Shown: positions 1 through 11,580, counted from the stretch's first letter. The stretch is DNA of 64,000 nucleotides from Antedon mediterranea (GCF_964355755.1 NC_092670.1:27517795-27581794); one strand, 5' to 3'. Notes: generated from the sequence alone by a model not told the origin. Program-made: numbers and translations.

Positions 1-435
1 CTAATGTTAACAAGTTTTTTCGAAAATCACAAAATGGTCGAAAATGTCACAAAATGCGATTTTAAGCTATTCTAAGCACTTTGTTGTTTTTATGTTAACA
101 AGTTTTTTTCGAAAATCACAAAATGGTCTAAAACCTCTCCAAATGCGATTTGAAGCTATTCTGTACACTTTGCTGTTTTGTGTGAATAATTTTTGTCGAA
201 ATGCTCAAAATGGTCAAAAACGTTTTTAAATACGATATTAAGCTATTTTGTGCTCTTTGATGTTTTTGTGTGAAAAGTTTTATCGAAATGCTCAAAATGG
301 TCTAAAACGGTTTCTAATGTGATTTTAAGCACTTTGGTGTTTTTATGTTAACAAGTTTTTTTCGAAAATCACAAAATGGTCTAAAACGTCTCCAAATGTG
401 ATTTGAAGCTATTCTAAACCCTTTGGTGTTTTTAT

Positions 436-611
436 GTTAACAAGTTTTTTCGAAAATCACAAATTGGTCTAAAACGTCTCCAAATGCGATTTGAAGCTAT
501 TTTAAGCACTTTGGTGTTTTTGTGTAACCAAGTTTTTTCGAAAATCACAAAAGGGTCTAAAATGTCTCAAAATGCGATTTGAAGCTATTCTGTACACTTT
601 GATGTTTTTTT
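436..611 (+). repeat. A variant pair: aaattgg copy then gtaaccaag copy
   Basis: The first 88-bp copy (436-523) carries cacaaattggtc and gaagctattttaag. The second (524-611) opens gtaaccaag, carries aaaagggtctaaaatgtctc and ends gtacactttgatg. The two travel together, usually after an A copy with atgtgatttgaag and ctaaacac. The triplet recurs through the window, for example near 2211-2410, 4800-4990, 20800-20950, 55860-56060 and 62500-62700. It is a stable subunit of the higher-order repeat. Confidence 0.88.
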
Positions 612-696
612 GTTAACAAGTTTTTTCGAAAGTCACAAAATGGTCTAAAACGTCTCCAAATGCGATTTGAAGCTATTCTAAGCACTTTGCTGTTTT

Positions 697-784
697 GTGT
701 GAATAATTTTTGTCGAAATGCTCAAAATGGTCAAAAACGTTTTTAAATACGATATTAAGCTATTTTGTGCTCTTTGATGTTTTT
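697..784 (+). repeat. Reference B monomer (88 bp)
   Basis: B differs from A along its whole length: it opens gtgtgaataa instead of gttaacaag, has gtcgaaatgctcaaaatgg in place of cgaaaatcacaaaatgg, then tcaaaaacgtttttaaatac and gatattaagctattttgtgc. It lacks GTTAAC, TTCGAA and TTTTCGAAAA. It is preceded by an A copy of 85 bp whose tail reads gtacactttgctgttttg, and is followed by C. Two subtypes exist: B1 as here, and B2 with gtcaaaatgc and atactatatt, for example near 1650-1700. B is a diverged paralogue of A kept in fixed partnership with C. Confidence 0.93.
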
Positions 785-863
785 GTGTGAAAAGTTTTAT
801 CGAAATGCTCAAAATGGTCTAAAACGGTTTCTAATGTGATTTTAAGCACTTTGATGTTTTTAT
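785..863 (+). repeat. Reference C monomer (79 bp, tail-deleted)
   Basis: C opens gtgtgaaaag, has ttttatcgaaatgctc, the shared aaaatggtctaaaacgg, then tttctaatgtgattttaag running straight into cactttg. Compared with A, the stretch gctattctaa (10 bp) is missing between ttttaag and cactttg, so the copy is about one helical turn short. It normally follows B. By eye I count close to 100 C copies in the window, giving about one A-B-C trio per 640 bp on average. An A-B-C trio measured from 612 to 863 is 252 bp. Confidence 0.93.
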
Positions 864-951
864 GTTAACAACTTTTTTAGAAAATCACAAAATGGTCTAA
901 AACGTCTCCAAATGCGATTTGAAGCAATTCTAAGCACTTTGGTGTTTTTAT
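864..951 (+). repeat. A2 variant monomer (follows C)
   Basis: A2 opens gttaacaac, then ttttttagaaaatcac, so the palindrome TTTTCGAAAA and its CpG are lost. Its tail has gaagcaattctaagc in place of gaagctattctaagc. It sits immediately after C copies that end ctttgatg. It is almost always followed by the A3 variant. Good tag for tracking higher-order repeats. Confidence 0.88.
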
Positions 952-1039
952 GGTAACGAGTTTTTTTGAATATCACAAAATGGTCTAAAATGTCTCCAAA
1001 TGCGATTTGAAGCTTTTCTAAGCACTTTGGTGTTTTTAT
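952..1039 (+). repeat. A3 variant monomer (follows A2)
   Basis: A3 opens ggtaacgag, followed by T7 and gaatatcac, then aaaatgtctcc (a CpG changed to TpG) and gaagcttttctaag. The tail contains AAGCTT, so a HindIII site is predicted in this and other gcttttc copies only. It lacks HpaI and BstBI sites. C-A2-A3 is a near-invariant order across the window. Confidence 0.88.
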
Positions 1040-2149
1040 GTTAACAAGTTTTTTCGAAAACCACAAAATGGTCTAAAACGTCTCCAAATGCGATTTGAAG
1101 CTTTTCTAAGCACTTTGGTGTTTTTATGTTAACAAGTTTTTTCGAAAATCACAAAATGGTCTAAAACGTCTCCAAATGCGATTTGAAGCTATTCTGTACA
1201 CTTTGCTGTTTTGTGTGAATAATTTTTGTCGAAATGCTCAAAATGGTCAAAAACGTTTTTAAATACGATATTAAGCTATTTTGTGCTCTTTGATGTTTTT
1301 GTGTGAAAAGTTTTATCGAAATGCTCAAAATGGTCTAAAACGGTTTCTAATGTGATTTTAAGCACTTTGATGTTTTTATGTTAACAACTTTTTTAGAAAA
1401 TCACAAAATGGTCTAAAACGTCTCCAAATGCGATTTGAAGCAATTCTAAGCACTTTGGTGTTTTTATGGTAACGAGTTTTTTTGAATATCACAAAATGGT
1501 CTAAAATGTCTCCAAATGCGATTTGAAGCTTTTCTAAGCACTTTGCTGTTTTTATGGTAACGAGTTATTTCGAAAATCACAAAATGGTCTAAAACGTCTC
1601 CAAATGCGATTTGAAGCTATTCTGTACACTTTGCTGTTTTGTGTGAATAATTTTTGTCAAAATGCTCAAAATGGTCAAAAACGTTTTTAAATACTATATT
1701 AAGCTATTTTGTGCTCTTTGATGTTTTTGTGTGAAAAGTTTTATCGAAATGCTCAAAATGGTCTAAAACGGTTTCTAATGTGATTTTAAGCACTTTGATG
1801 TTTTTATGTTAACAACTTTTTTAGAAAATTACAAAATGGTGTAAAACGTCTCCAAATGCGATTTGAAGCTATTCTAAGCAATTTGGTGTTTTTATGTTAA
1901 CAAGTTTTTTCGAAAATCACAAAATGGTCTAAAACGTCTCCAAATGCGATTTGAAGCTATTCTAAGCACTTTTGTGTTTTTATGTTAACAAGTTTTTTCG
2001 AAAATCACAAAATGGTCTAAAATGTCTCCAATTGCGATTTGAAGCTTTTCTAAGCACTTTTGTGTTTTTATGTTTACAAGTTTTTTCGAAAATCACAAAA
2101 TGGTCTAAAACGTCTCCAAATGCGATTTGAAGCTATTCTAAGCACTTTG

Positions 2150-5100
2150 GTGTTTTTATGTTAACAAGTTTTTTCGAAAATCACAAAATGGTCTAAAACG
2201 TCTCCAAATGTGATTTGAAGCTATTCTAAACACTTTGGTGTTTTTATGTTAACAAGTTTTTTCGAAAATCACAAATTGGTCTAAAACGTCTCCATATGCG
2301 ATTTGAAGCTATTTTAAGCACTTTGGTGTTTTTGTGTAACCAAGTTTTTTCGAAAATCACAAAAGGGTCTAAAATGTCTCAAAATGCGATTTGAAGCTAT
2401 TCTGTACACTTTGATGTTTTTATGTTAACAACTTTTTTAGAAAATCACAAAATGGTCTAAAACGTCTCCAAATGCGATTTGAAGCAATTCTAAGCACTTT
2501 GGTGTTTTTATGGTAACGAGTTTTTTTGAATATCACAAAATGGTCTAAAATGTCTCCAAATGCGATTTGAAGCTTTTCTAAGCACTTTGGTGTTTTTATG
2601 TTAACAAGTTTTTTCGAAAATCACAAAATGGTCTAAAACGTCTCCAAATGCGATTTGAAGCTATTCTGTACACTTTGCTGTTTTGTGTGAATAATTTTTG
2701 TCGAAATGCTCAAAATGGTCAAAAACGTTTTTAAATACGATATTAAGCTATTTTGTGCTCTTTGATGTTTTTGTGTGAAAAGTTTTATCGAAATGCTCAA
2801 AATGGTCTAAAACGGTTTCTAATGTGATTTTAAGCACTTTGATGTTTTTATGTTAACAACTTTTTTAGAAAATCACAAAATGGTCTAAAACGTCTCCAAA
2901 TGCGATTTGAAGCAATTCTAAGCACTTTGGTGTTTTTATGGTAACGAGTTTTTTTGAATATCACAAAATGGTCTAAAATGTCTCCAAATGCGATTTGAAG
3001 CTTTTCTAAGCACTTTGGTGTTTTTATGTTTACAAGTTTTTTCGAAAATCACAAAATGGTCTAAAACGGTTTCTAATGTGATTTTAAGCACTTTGGTGTT
3101 TTTATGTTAACAAGTTTTTTCGAAAATCACAAAATGGTCTAAAATGTCTCAAAATGCGATTTGAAGCTATTCTGTACACTTTGATGTTTTTATGTTAACA
3201 ACTTTTTTAGAAAATCACAAAATGGTCTAAAACGTCTCCAAATGCGATTTGAAGCAATTCTAAGCACTTTGGTGTTTTTATGGTAACGAGTTTTTTTGAA
3301 TATCACAAAATGGTCTAAAATGTCTCCAAATGCGATTTGAAGCTTTTCTAAGCACTTTGGTGTTTTTATGTTAACAAGTTTTTTCGAAAATCACAAAATG
3401 GTCTAAAACGTCTCCAAATGCGATTTGAAGCTATTCTGTACACTTTGCTGTTTTGTGTGAATAATTTTTGTCGAAATGCTCAAAATGGTCAAAAACGTTT
3501 TTAAATACGATATTAAGCTATTTTGTGCTCTTTGATGTTTTTGTGTGAAAAGTTTTATCGAAATGCTCAAAATGGTCTAAAACGGTTTCTAATGTGATTT
3601 TAAGCACTTTGATGTTTTTATGTTAACAACTTGTTTAGAAAATCACAAAATGGTCTAAAACGTCTCCAAATGCGATTTGAAGCAATTCTAAGCACTTTGG
3701 TGTTTTTATGGTAACGAGTTTTTTTGAATATCACAAAATGGTCTAAAATGTCTCCAAATGCGATTTGAAGCTTTTCTAAGCACTTTGGTGTTTTTATGTT
3801 TACAAGTTTTTTCGAAAATCACAAAATGGTCTAAAACGGCTCCAAATACGATTTGAAGCTATTCTAAGCACTTTGGTGTTTTTATGTTAACAAGTTTTTT
3901 CGAAAATCACAAAATGGTCTAAAACGTCTCCAAATGCGATTTGAAGCTATTCTAAGCACTTTGGTGTTTTTATGTTAACAAGTTTTTTCGAAAATCACAA
4001 AATGGTGTAAAACGTCTCCAAATGCGATTTGAAGCTATTCTAAGCAATTTTGTGTTTTTATGTTAAACAGTTTTTTCGAAAATCACAAAATGGTCTAGAA
4101 CGTCTCCAAATGCGATTTGAAGCTATTCTAAGCACTTTTGTGTTTTTATGTTAACAAGTTTTTTTTGAAAATCACAAAATGGTCTAAAATGTCTCAAAAT
4201 GCGATTTGAAGCTATTCTGTACACTTTGCTGTTTTGTGTGAATAATTTTTGTCAAAATGCTCAAAATGGTCAAAAACGTTTTTAAATACTATATTAAGCT
4301 ATTTTGTGTTCTTTGATGTTTTTGTGTGAAAAGTTTTTTCGAAATGCTCAAAATGGTCTAAAACGGTTTCTAATGTGATTTTAAGCACTTTGATGTTTTT
4401 ATGTTAACAACTTTTTTAGAAAAATACAAAATGGTCTAAAACGTCTCCAAATGCGATTTGAAGCAATTCTAAGCACTTTGGTGTTTTTATGTTAACAAGT
4501 TTTTTCGAAAATCACAAAATGGTCTAAAACGTCTCCAAATGCGATTTGAAGCTATTCTGTACACTTTGCTGTTTTGTGTGAATAATTTTTGTCGAAATGC
4601 TCAAAATGGTCAAAAACGTTTTTAAATACGATATTAAGCTATTTTGTGCTCTTTGATGTTTTTGTGTGAAAAGTTTTATCGAAATGCTCAAAATGGTCTA
4701 AAACGGTTTCTAATGTGATTTTAAGCACTTTGGTGTTTTTATGTTAACAAGTTTTTTCGAAAATCACAAAATGGTCTAAAACGTCTCCAAATGTGATTTG
4801 AAGCTATTCTAAACACTTTGGTGTTTTTATGTTAACAAGTTTTTTCGAAAATCACAAATTGGTCTAAAACGTCTCCAAATGCGATTTGAAGCTATTTTAA
4901 GCACTTTGGTGTTTTTGTGTAACCAAGTTTTTTCGAAAATCACAAAAGGGTCTAAAATGTCTCAAAATGCGATTTGAAGCTATTCTGTACACTTTGATGT
5001 TTTTTTGTTAACAAGTTTTTTCGAAACTCACAAAATGGTCTAAAACGTCTCCAAATGCGATTTGAAGCTATTCTAAGCACTTTGCTGTTTTGTGTGAATA

Positions 5101-5917
5101 ATTTTTGTCGAAATGCTCAAAATGGTCAAAAACGTTTTTAAATACGATATTAAGCTATTTTGTGCTCTTTGATGTTTTTGTGTGAAAAGTTTTATCGAAA
5201 TGCTCAAAATGGTCTAAAACGGTTTCTAATGTGATTTTAAGCACTTTGATGTTTTTATGTTAACAACTTTTTTAGAAAATCACAAAATGGTCTAAAACGT
5301 CTCCAAATGCGATTTGAAGCAATTCTAAGCACTTTGGTGTTTTTATGGTAACGAGTTTTTTTGAATATCACAAAATGGTCTAAAATGTCTCCAAATGCGA
5401 TTTGAAGCTTTTCTAAGCACTTTGGTGTTTTTATGTTAACAAGTTTTTTCGAAAATCACAAAATGGTCTAAAACGTCTCCAAATGCGATTTGAAGCTATT
5501 CTGTACACTTTGCTGTTTTGTGTGAATAATTTTTGTCGAAATGCTCAAAATGGTCAAAAACGTTTTTAAATACGATATTAAGCTATTTTGTGCTCTTTGA
5601 TGTTTTTGTGTGAAAAGTTTTATCGAAATGCTCAAAATGGTCTAAAACGGTTTCTAATGTGATTTTAAGCACTTTGATGTTTTTATGTTAACAACTTTTT
5701 TAGAAAATCACAAAATGGTCTAAAACGTCTCCAAATGCGATTTGAAGCAATTCTAAGCACTTTGGTGTTTTTATGGTAACGAGTTTTTTTGAATATCACA
5801 AAATGGTCTAAAATGTCTCCAAATGCGATTTGAAGCTTTTCTAAGCACTTTGGTGTTTTTATGGTAACGAGTTATTTCGAAAATCACAAAATGGTCTTAA
5901 ACGTCTCCAAATGCGAT
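2150..5917 (+). repeat. Higher-order block shared with 54-57 kb
   Basis: This stretch aligns with about 53985-56982. The offset is 51836 before 2401 and about 51066 from 3831, so the first copy holds 770 bp that the second lacks. Shared rare variants support common descent: agaaaaatacaaaatgg near 4427 and 55488, cgaaactcac near 5024 and 56089, and acggctccaaatacg near 3837 and 54903. The copies part company near 5917, where this one has aagatattc and the other gaagctattctgtac. Confidence 0.8.
3028..3105 (+). repeat. Hybrid A/C monomer, 78 bp
   Basis: The left half is A type (gtttacaag, T6, cgaaaatcac) and the right half is C type (acggtttctaatgtgatttt joined to aagcac). No B precedes it. Including this one 78-bp hybrid, the 770-bp extra segment is 252 + 78 + 5x88. 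A copy recurs at about 28467-28544, and similar hybrids with other left halves lie near 6995-7075 and 10730-10810. The exchange probably occurred in the shared aaaatggtctaaaacg core. Confidence 0.85.
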
Positions 5918-8630
5918 TTTAAGATATTCTAAGCACTTTGGTGTTTTTATGTTAACAAGTTTTTTCGAAAATCACAAAATGGTCTAAAACGTCTCCAAAT
6001 GCGATTTGAAGCTATTTTAAGCACTTTGGTGTTTTTGTGTAACCAAGTTTTTTCGATAATCACAAAAGGGTCTAAAATGTCTCAAAATGCGATTTGAAGC
6101 TATTCTGTACACTTTGATGTTTTTATGTTAACAAGTTTTTTCGAAAGTCACAAAATGGTCTAAAACGTCTCCAAATGCGATTTGAAGCTATTCTAAGCAC
6201 TTTGGTGTTTTTATGTTAACAAGTTTTTTCGAAAATCACAAAATGGTATAAAACGTCTCCAAATGCGATTTTAAGCTATTCTAAGCAATTTGGTGTTTTT
6301 ATGTTAACAAGTTTTTTCGAAAATCACAAAATGGTCTAAAACGTCTCCAAATGCGATTTGAAGCTATTCTGTACACTTTGCTGTTTTTTGTGAATAATTT
6401 TTGTCGAAATGCTCAAAATGGTCAAAAACGTTTTTAAATACGATATTAAGCTATTTTGTGCTCTTTGATGTTTTTGTGTGAAAAGTTTTATCGAAATGCT
6501 TAAAATGTTCTAAAACGGTTTCTAATGTGATTTTAAGCACTTTGATGTTTTTATGTTAACGAATTTTTTCGAAAATCACAAAATGGTCTAAAATGTCTCC
6601 AAATGCGATTTCAAGCTATTCTTAGCAATTTGGTGTTTTTATGTTAACAAGTTTTTTCGAAAATCACAAAATGGTATAAAACGTCTCCAAATGCGATTTT
6701 AAGCTATTCTAAGCACTTTTGTGTTTTTATGTTAACAAGTTTTTTCGAAAATCACAAAATGGTCTAAAATGTCTCAAAATGCGATTTGAAGCTATTCTGT
6801 ACACTTTGATGTTTTTATGTTAACAAGTTTTTTCGAAAATCACAAAATGGTCTAAAACGTCTCCAAATGCGATTTGAAGCTATTCTAAGCAATTTGGTGT
6901 TTTTATGTTAACAAGTTTTTTCGAAAATCACAAAATGGTCTAAAACGTCTCCAAATGCGATTTGAAGCTATTCTAAGCACTTTGGTGTTTTTATGTCAAC
7001 AACTTTTTTAGAAAATCACAAAATGGTCTAAAACGGTTTCTAATGTTATTTTAAGCACTTTGATGTTTTTATGTTAACAACTTTTTTAGAAAATCACAAA
7101 ATGGTCTAAAACGTCTCCAAATGCGATTTGAAGCAATTCTAAGCACTTTGGTGTTTTTATGGTAACAAGTTTTTTTGAATATCACAAAATGGTCTAAAAT
7201 GTCTCCAAATGCGATTTGAAGCTTTTCTAAGCACTTTGGTGTTTTTATGTTTACAAGTTTTTTCGAAAATCACAAAATGGTCTAAAACGTCTCCAAATGC
7301 GATTTGAAGCTATTTTAAGGACTTTGGTGTTTTTGTGTAACCAAGTTTTTTCGAAAATCACAAAAGGGTCTAAAATGTCTCCAAATGCGATTTGAAGCTA
7401 TTCTGTACACTTTGATGTTTTTATGTTAACAAGTTTTTCGAAAGTCACAAAATGGTCTAAAACGTCTCCAAATGCGATTTGAAGCTATTCTAAGCACTTT
7501 GGTGTTTTTATGTTAACAAGTTTTTTCGAAAATCACAAAAGGGTCTAAAATGTCTCCAAATGCGATTTGAAGCTATTCTGTACACTTTGATGTTTTTATG
7601 TTAACAAGTTTTTCGAAAGTCACAAAATGGTCTAAAACGTCTCCAAATGCGATTTGAAGCTATTCTAAGCACTTTGGTGTTTTTATGTTAACAAGTTTTT
7701 TCGAAAATCACAAAAGGGTCTAAAACGTCTCCAAATGCGATTTGAAGCTATTTTAAGCACTTTGGTGTTTTTGTGGAACCAAGTTTTTTCGAAAATCACA
7801 AAAGGGTCTATAATGTCTCAAAAAGCGATTTGAAGCTATTCTGTACACTTTGATGTTTTTATGTTAACAAGTTTTTTCGAAAATCACAAAATGGTCTAAA
7901 ACGTCTCCAAATGCGATTTGAAGCTATTCTGTACACTTTGTTGTTTAGTGTGAATAATTTTTGTCAAAATGCTCAAAATGGTCAAAAACGTTTTTAAATA
8001 CTATATTAAGCTATTTTGTGCTCTTTGATGTTTTTGTTTGAAAAGTTTTATCGAAATGCTCAAAATGGTCTAAAACGGTTTCTAATGTGATTTTAAGCAC
8101 TTTGATGTTTTTATGTTAACAACTTTTTTAGAAAATCACAAAATGGTCTAAAACGTCTCCAAATGCGATTTGAAGCAATTCTAAGCACTTTGGTGTTTTT
8201 ATGGTAACGAGTTTTTTTGAATATCACAAAATGGTCTAAAATGTCTCCAAATGCGATTTGAAGCTTTTCTAAGCACTTTGGTGTTTTTATGTTTACAAGT
8301 TTTTTCGAAAATCACAAAATGGTCTAAAACGGCTCCAAATGCGATTTGAAGCTATTCTAAGCACTTTGGTGTTTTTATGTTAACAAGTTTTTTCGAAAAT
8401 CACAAAATGGTCTAAAACGTCTCCAAATGCGATTTGAAGCTATTCTGTACACTTTGCTGTTTTGTGTGAATAATTTTTGTCGAAATGCTCAAAATGGTCA
8501 AAAACGTTTTTAAATACGATATTAAGCTATTTTGTGCGCTTTGATGTTTTTGTGTGAAAAGTTTTATCGAAATGCTCAAAATGGTCTAAAACGGTTTCTA
8601 ATGTGATTTTAAGCACTTTGATGTTTTTAT

Positions 8631-10038
8631 GTTAACGAGTTTTTTCGAAAATCACAAAATGGTCTAAAATGTCTCCAAATGCGATTTCAAGCTATTCTTA
8701 GCACTTTGGTGTTTTTATGTTAACAAGTTTTTTCGAAAATCACAAAATAGTCTAAAATGTCTCCAAATGCGATTTGAAGCTTTTCTAAGCACTTTGGTGT
8801 TTTTATGTTTACAAGTTTTTTCGAAAATCACAAAATGGTCTAAAACGTCTCCAAATGCGATTTGAAGCTATTCTAAGCACTTTGGTGTTTTTATGTTAAC
8901 AAGTTTTTTCGAAAATCACAAAATGGTCTAAAACGTCTCCAAATGCGATTTGAAGCTATTCTAAGCACTTTGGTGTTTTTATGTTAACAAGTTTTTTCGA
9001 AAATCACAAAAGCGTCTAAAACGTCTCCAAATGCGATTTGAAGCTATTCTAAGCAATTTGGTGTTTTTGTGTAACCAAGTTTTTTCGAAAATCACAAAAG
9101 GGTCTAAAATGTCTCAAAATGCGATTTGAAGCTATTCTGTACACTTTGATGTTTTTATGTTAACAAGTTTTTTCGAAAGTCACAAAATGGTCTAAAACGT
9201 ATCCAATTGCGATTAGAAGCTATTCTAAGCACTTTTGTGTTTTTATGTTAACAAGTTTTTTCGAAAATCACAAAATGGTGTAAAACGTCTCCAAATGCGA
9301 TTTGAAGCTATTCTAAGCACTTTGGTGTTTTTATGTTAACAAGTTTTTTCGAAAATCACAAAATGGTGTAAAACGTCTCCAAATGCGATTTTAAGCTATT
9401 CTAAGCAATTTGGTGTTTTTATGTTAACAAGTTTTTTCGAAAATCACAAAAGGGTCTAAAATGTCTCAAAATGCGATTTGAAGCTATTCTGTACACTTTG
9501 ATGTTTTTATGTTGACAAGTTTTTACGAAAGTCACAAAATGGTCTAAAACGTCTCCAAATGCGATTTGAAGCTATTCTAAGCACTTTGGTGTTTTTATGT
9601 TAACAAGTTTTTTCGAAAATCACAAAATGGTGTAAAACGTCTCCAAATGCGATTTGAAGCTATTCTAAGCACTTTGGTGTTTTTATGTTAACAAGTTTTT
9701 TCGAAAATCACAAAATGGTGTAAAACGTCTCCAAATGCGATTTGAAGCTATTCTAAGCACTTTGGTGTTTTTTATGTTAACAAGTTTTTTCGAAAATCAC
9801 AAAATGGTGTAAAACGTCTCCAAATGCGATTTGAAGCTATTGTAAGCACTTTGGTGTTTTTATGTTAACAAGTTTTTTCGAAAATCACAAAATGGTGTAA
9901 AACGTCTCCAAATGCGATTTTAAGCTATTCTAAGCAATTTGGTGTTTTTATGTTAACAAGTTTTTTCGAAAATCACAAAATGGTCTAAAACGTCTCCAAA
10001 TGCGATTTGAAGCTATTCTGTACACTTTACTGTTTTTT
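8631..10038 (+). repeat. Run of 16 A monomers without B or C
   Basis: From the A copy after the C near 8552-8630 to the next B at 10039 there are only A monomers, 1408 bp in all, 16 copies. It is the longest B/C-free run that I noticed. Many copies carry ggtgtaaaacg, and several consecutive ones near 9600-9950 are nearly identical, indicating single-monomer amplification. The following B is itself altered (gtgataaattttt, one base short). One copy near 9768 has an extra T in its tail. Confidence 0.85.
8895..8982 (+). repeat. Reference A monomer (88 bp consensus)
   Basis: This copy matches the majority A monomer at every position I compared. It begins at GTTAAC and carries, in order, a T6 run, the 10-bp palindrome TTTTCGAAAA, aaaatggtctaaaa, three CpG sites (ttCGaa, aaCGtc, gCGatt) and a T5 run before the next copy. 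Predicted restriction sites in this class are HpaI (GTTAAC) and BstBI (TTCGAA), one each per monomer. A/T tracts centred near monomer positions 27.5, 37.5, 48, 56, 76 and 84 are partly spaced by one or two helical turns. Confidence 0.95.
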
Positions 10039-10439
10039 GTGATAAATTTTTGTCGAAATGCTCAAAATGGTCAAAAACGTTTTCAAATACGATATTAAGC
10101 TATTTTGTGCTCTTTGATGTTTTTGTGTGAAAAGTTTTATCGAAATGCTTAAAATGTTCTAAAACGGTTTCTAATGTGATTTTAAGCACTTTGATGTTTT
10201 TATGTTAACGAATTTTTTCGAAAATCACAAAATGGTCTAAAATGTCTCCAAATGCGATTTCAAGCTATTCTGAGCACTTTGGTGTTTTATGTTAACTAGT
10301 TTTTTCGAAAATCACAAAATGGTCTAAAACGTCTCCAAATGCGATTTGAAGCTATTCTAAGCAATTTGGTGTTTTTATGTTAACAAGTTTTTTCGAAAAT
10401 CACAAAATGGTCTAAAACGTCTCCAAATGCGATTTGAAG

Positions 10440-10560
10440 CTATTCTAAGCACTTTGGTGTTTTTATGGTAATTTATTTCGAAAATCACAAAATTGTCTAA
10501 AACATCTCCAAATGCGATTTTAAGCTATTCTAAGCACTTTGGTGTTTTTATGTTAACAAG
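10440..10560 (+). repeat. Monomer with 3-bp loss at its start
   Basis: Near 10466-10480 the sequence reads atggtaatttatttcg where the usual variant is atggtaacgagttatttcg, a loss of 3 bp. The same copy has aaattgtctaaaacatctcc, where aaacg has become aaaca (a CpG-to-CpA change). It appears to be a private variant of the ggtaacgag class. Confidence 0.75.
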
Positions 10561-11214
10561 TTTTTTCGAAAATCACAAAATGGTCTAAAATGTCTCCAAA
10601 TGCGATTTGAAGCTTTTCTAAGCACTTTGGTGTTTTTATGTTTACAAGTTTTTTCGAAAATCACAAAATGGTCTAAAACGTCTCCAAATGCGATTTGAAG
10701 CTATTCTAAGCACTTTGGTGTTTTTATGTTAACAACTTTTTTAGAAAAAATCACAAAATGGTCTAAAACGGTTTCTAATGTGATTTTAAGCACTTTGATG
10801 TTTTTATGTTAACAACTTTTTTAGAAAATCACAAAATGGTCTAAAACGTCTCCAAATGCGATTTGAAGCAATTCTAAGCACTTTGGTGTTTTTATGGTAA
10901 CGAGTTTTTTTGAATATCACAAAATGGTCTAAAATGTCTCCAAATGCGATTTGAAGCTTTTCTAAGCACTTTGGTGTTTTTATGTTTACAAGTTTTTTCG
11001 AAAATCACAAAATGGTCTAAAACGGCTCCAAATGCGATTTTAAGCTATTCTAAGCAATTTGGTGTTTTTATGTTAACAAGTTTTTTCGAAAATCACAAAA
11101 TGGTCTAAAACGTCTCCAAATGCGATTTGAAGCTATTCTGTACACTTTACTGTTTTTTGTGAATAATTTTTGTCGAAATGCTCAAAATTTGTCAAAAACG
11201 TTTTCAAATACGAT

Positions 11215-11373
11215 ATTAAGCTATTTTGTGTTTTTATGTTAACGAATTTTTTCGAAAATCACAAAATGGTCTAAAATGTCTACAAATGCGATTTTAAGCT
11301 ATTCTGAGCACTTTGGTGTTTTATGTTAACTAGTTTTTTCGAAAATCACAAAATGGTCTAAAACGTTGTTTAT
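11215..11373 (+). repeat. Two deletion junctions: lost C and a 49-bp monomer
   Basis: At about 11228 a B copy is joined from ctattttgtg straight to tttttatgttaacgaa, removing the end of B and all of the C expected after it; compare the intact version at 10098-10215. Just downstream, 11325-11373 is a monomer of only 49 bp: after ctaaaacg it jumps to ttgtttatgttaacaac. Both joins lie at short matches such as tgtttttNtgt and are typical of slippage or unequal exchange. Confidence 0.8.
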
Positions 11374-11580
11374 GTTAACAACTTTTTTAGAAAATCACAA
11401 AATGGTCTAAAACAGCTCCAAATGCGATTTGAAGCTATTCTAAGCACTTTGGTGTTTTTATGTTAACAAGTTTTTTCGAAAATCACAAAATGGTCTAAAA
11501 CGTCTCCAAATGCGATTTGAAGCTATTCTGTACACTTTGATGTCTTTTTGTTAACAAGTTTTTTCGAAAGTCACAAAATG

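Larger units (their letters stand above)
1..2311 (+). repeat. Source-like copy of the 20.3 kb block
   Basis: Positions 1-2311 match 20346-22656 at a constant offset of 20345 with only scattered single-base changes, for example aaaccctttgg at about 418 against aaacactttgg downstream, and actttgctg against actttggtg near 1548. The block includes one copy of the 1636-bp unit (676-2311). The window begins exactly inside a truncated C monomer (ctaat joined to gttaacaag), and the same junction is seen intact at 20345-20352. Confidence 0.85.

Noticed and set aside
44-229. Plus-strand ORF of 61 codons, with identical or one-residue-different copies at 14546, 20389, 41272 and 48517
   Set aside because: It reads across an A copy, the next A and a B in an ordinary part of the array. 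It is open only where gtcgaaaatgtcac supplies the ATG. The copies are near-identical because the whole 1-6 kb segments around them are duplicates, so conservation is no evidence of selection on a protein. There is no domain, signal peptide or codon bias.
860-1066. Minus-strand ORF of 68 codons, repeated at 21205, 22841 and 24477
   Set aside because: It covers A2, A3 and part of the next A in antisense. All copies lie in the duplicated 1636-bp unit and its source. Loss in other C-A2-A3 runs by single changes shows no constraint.
8895-8982. CENP-B box
   Set aside because: Only TTCG of the core pattern NTTCGNNNNANNCGGGN is present; no copy that I read has the CGGG half at the right distance.
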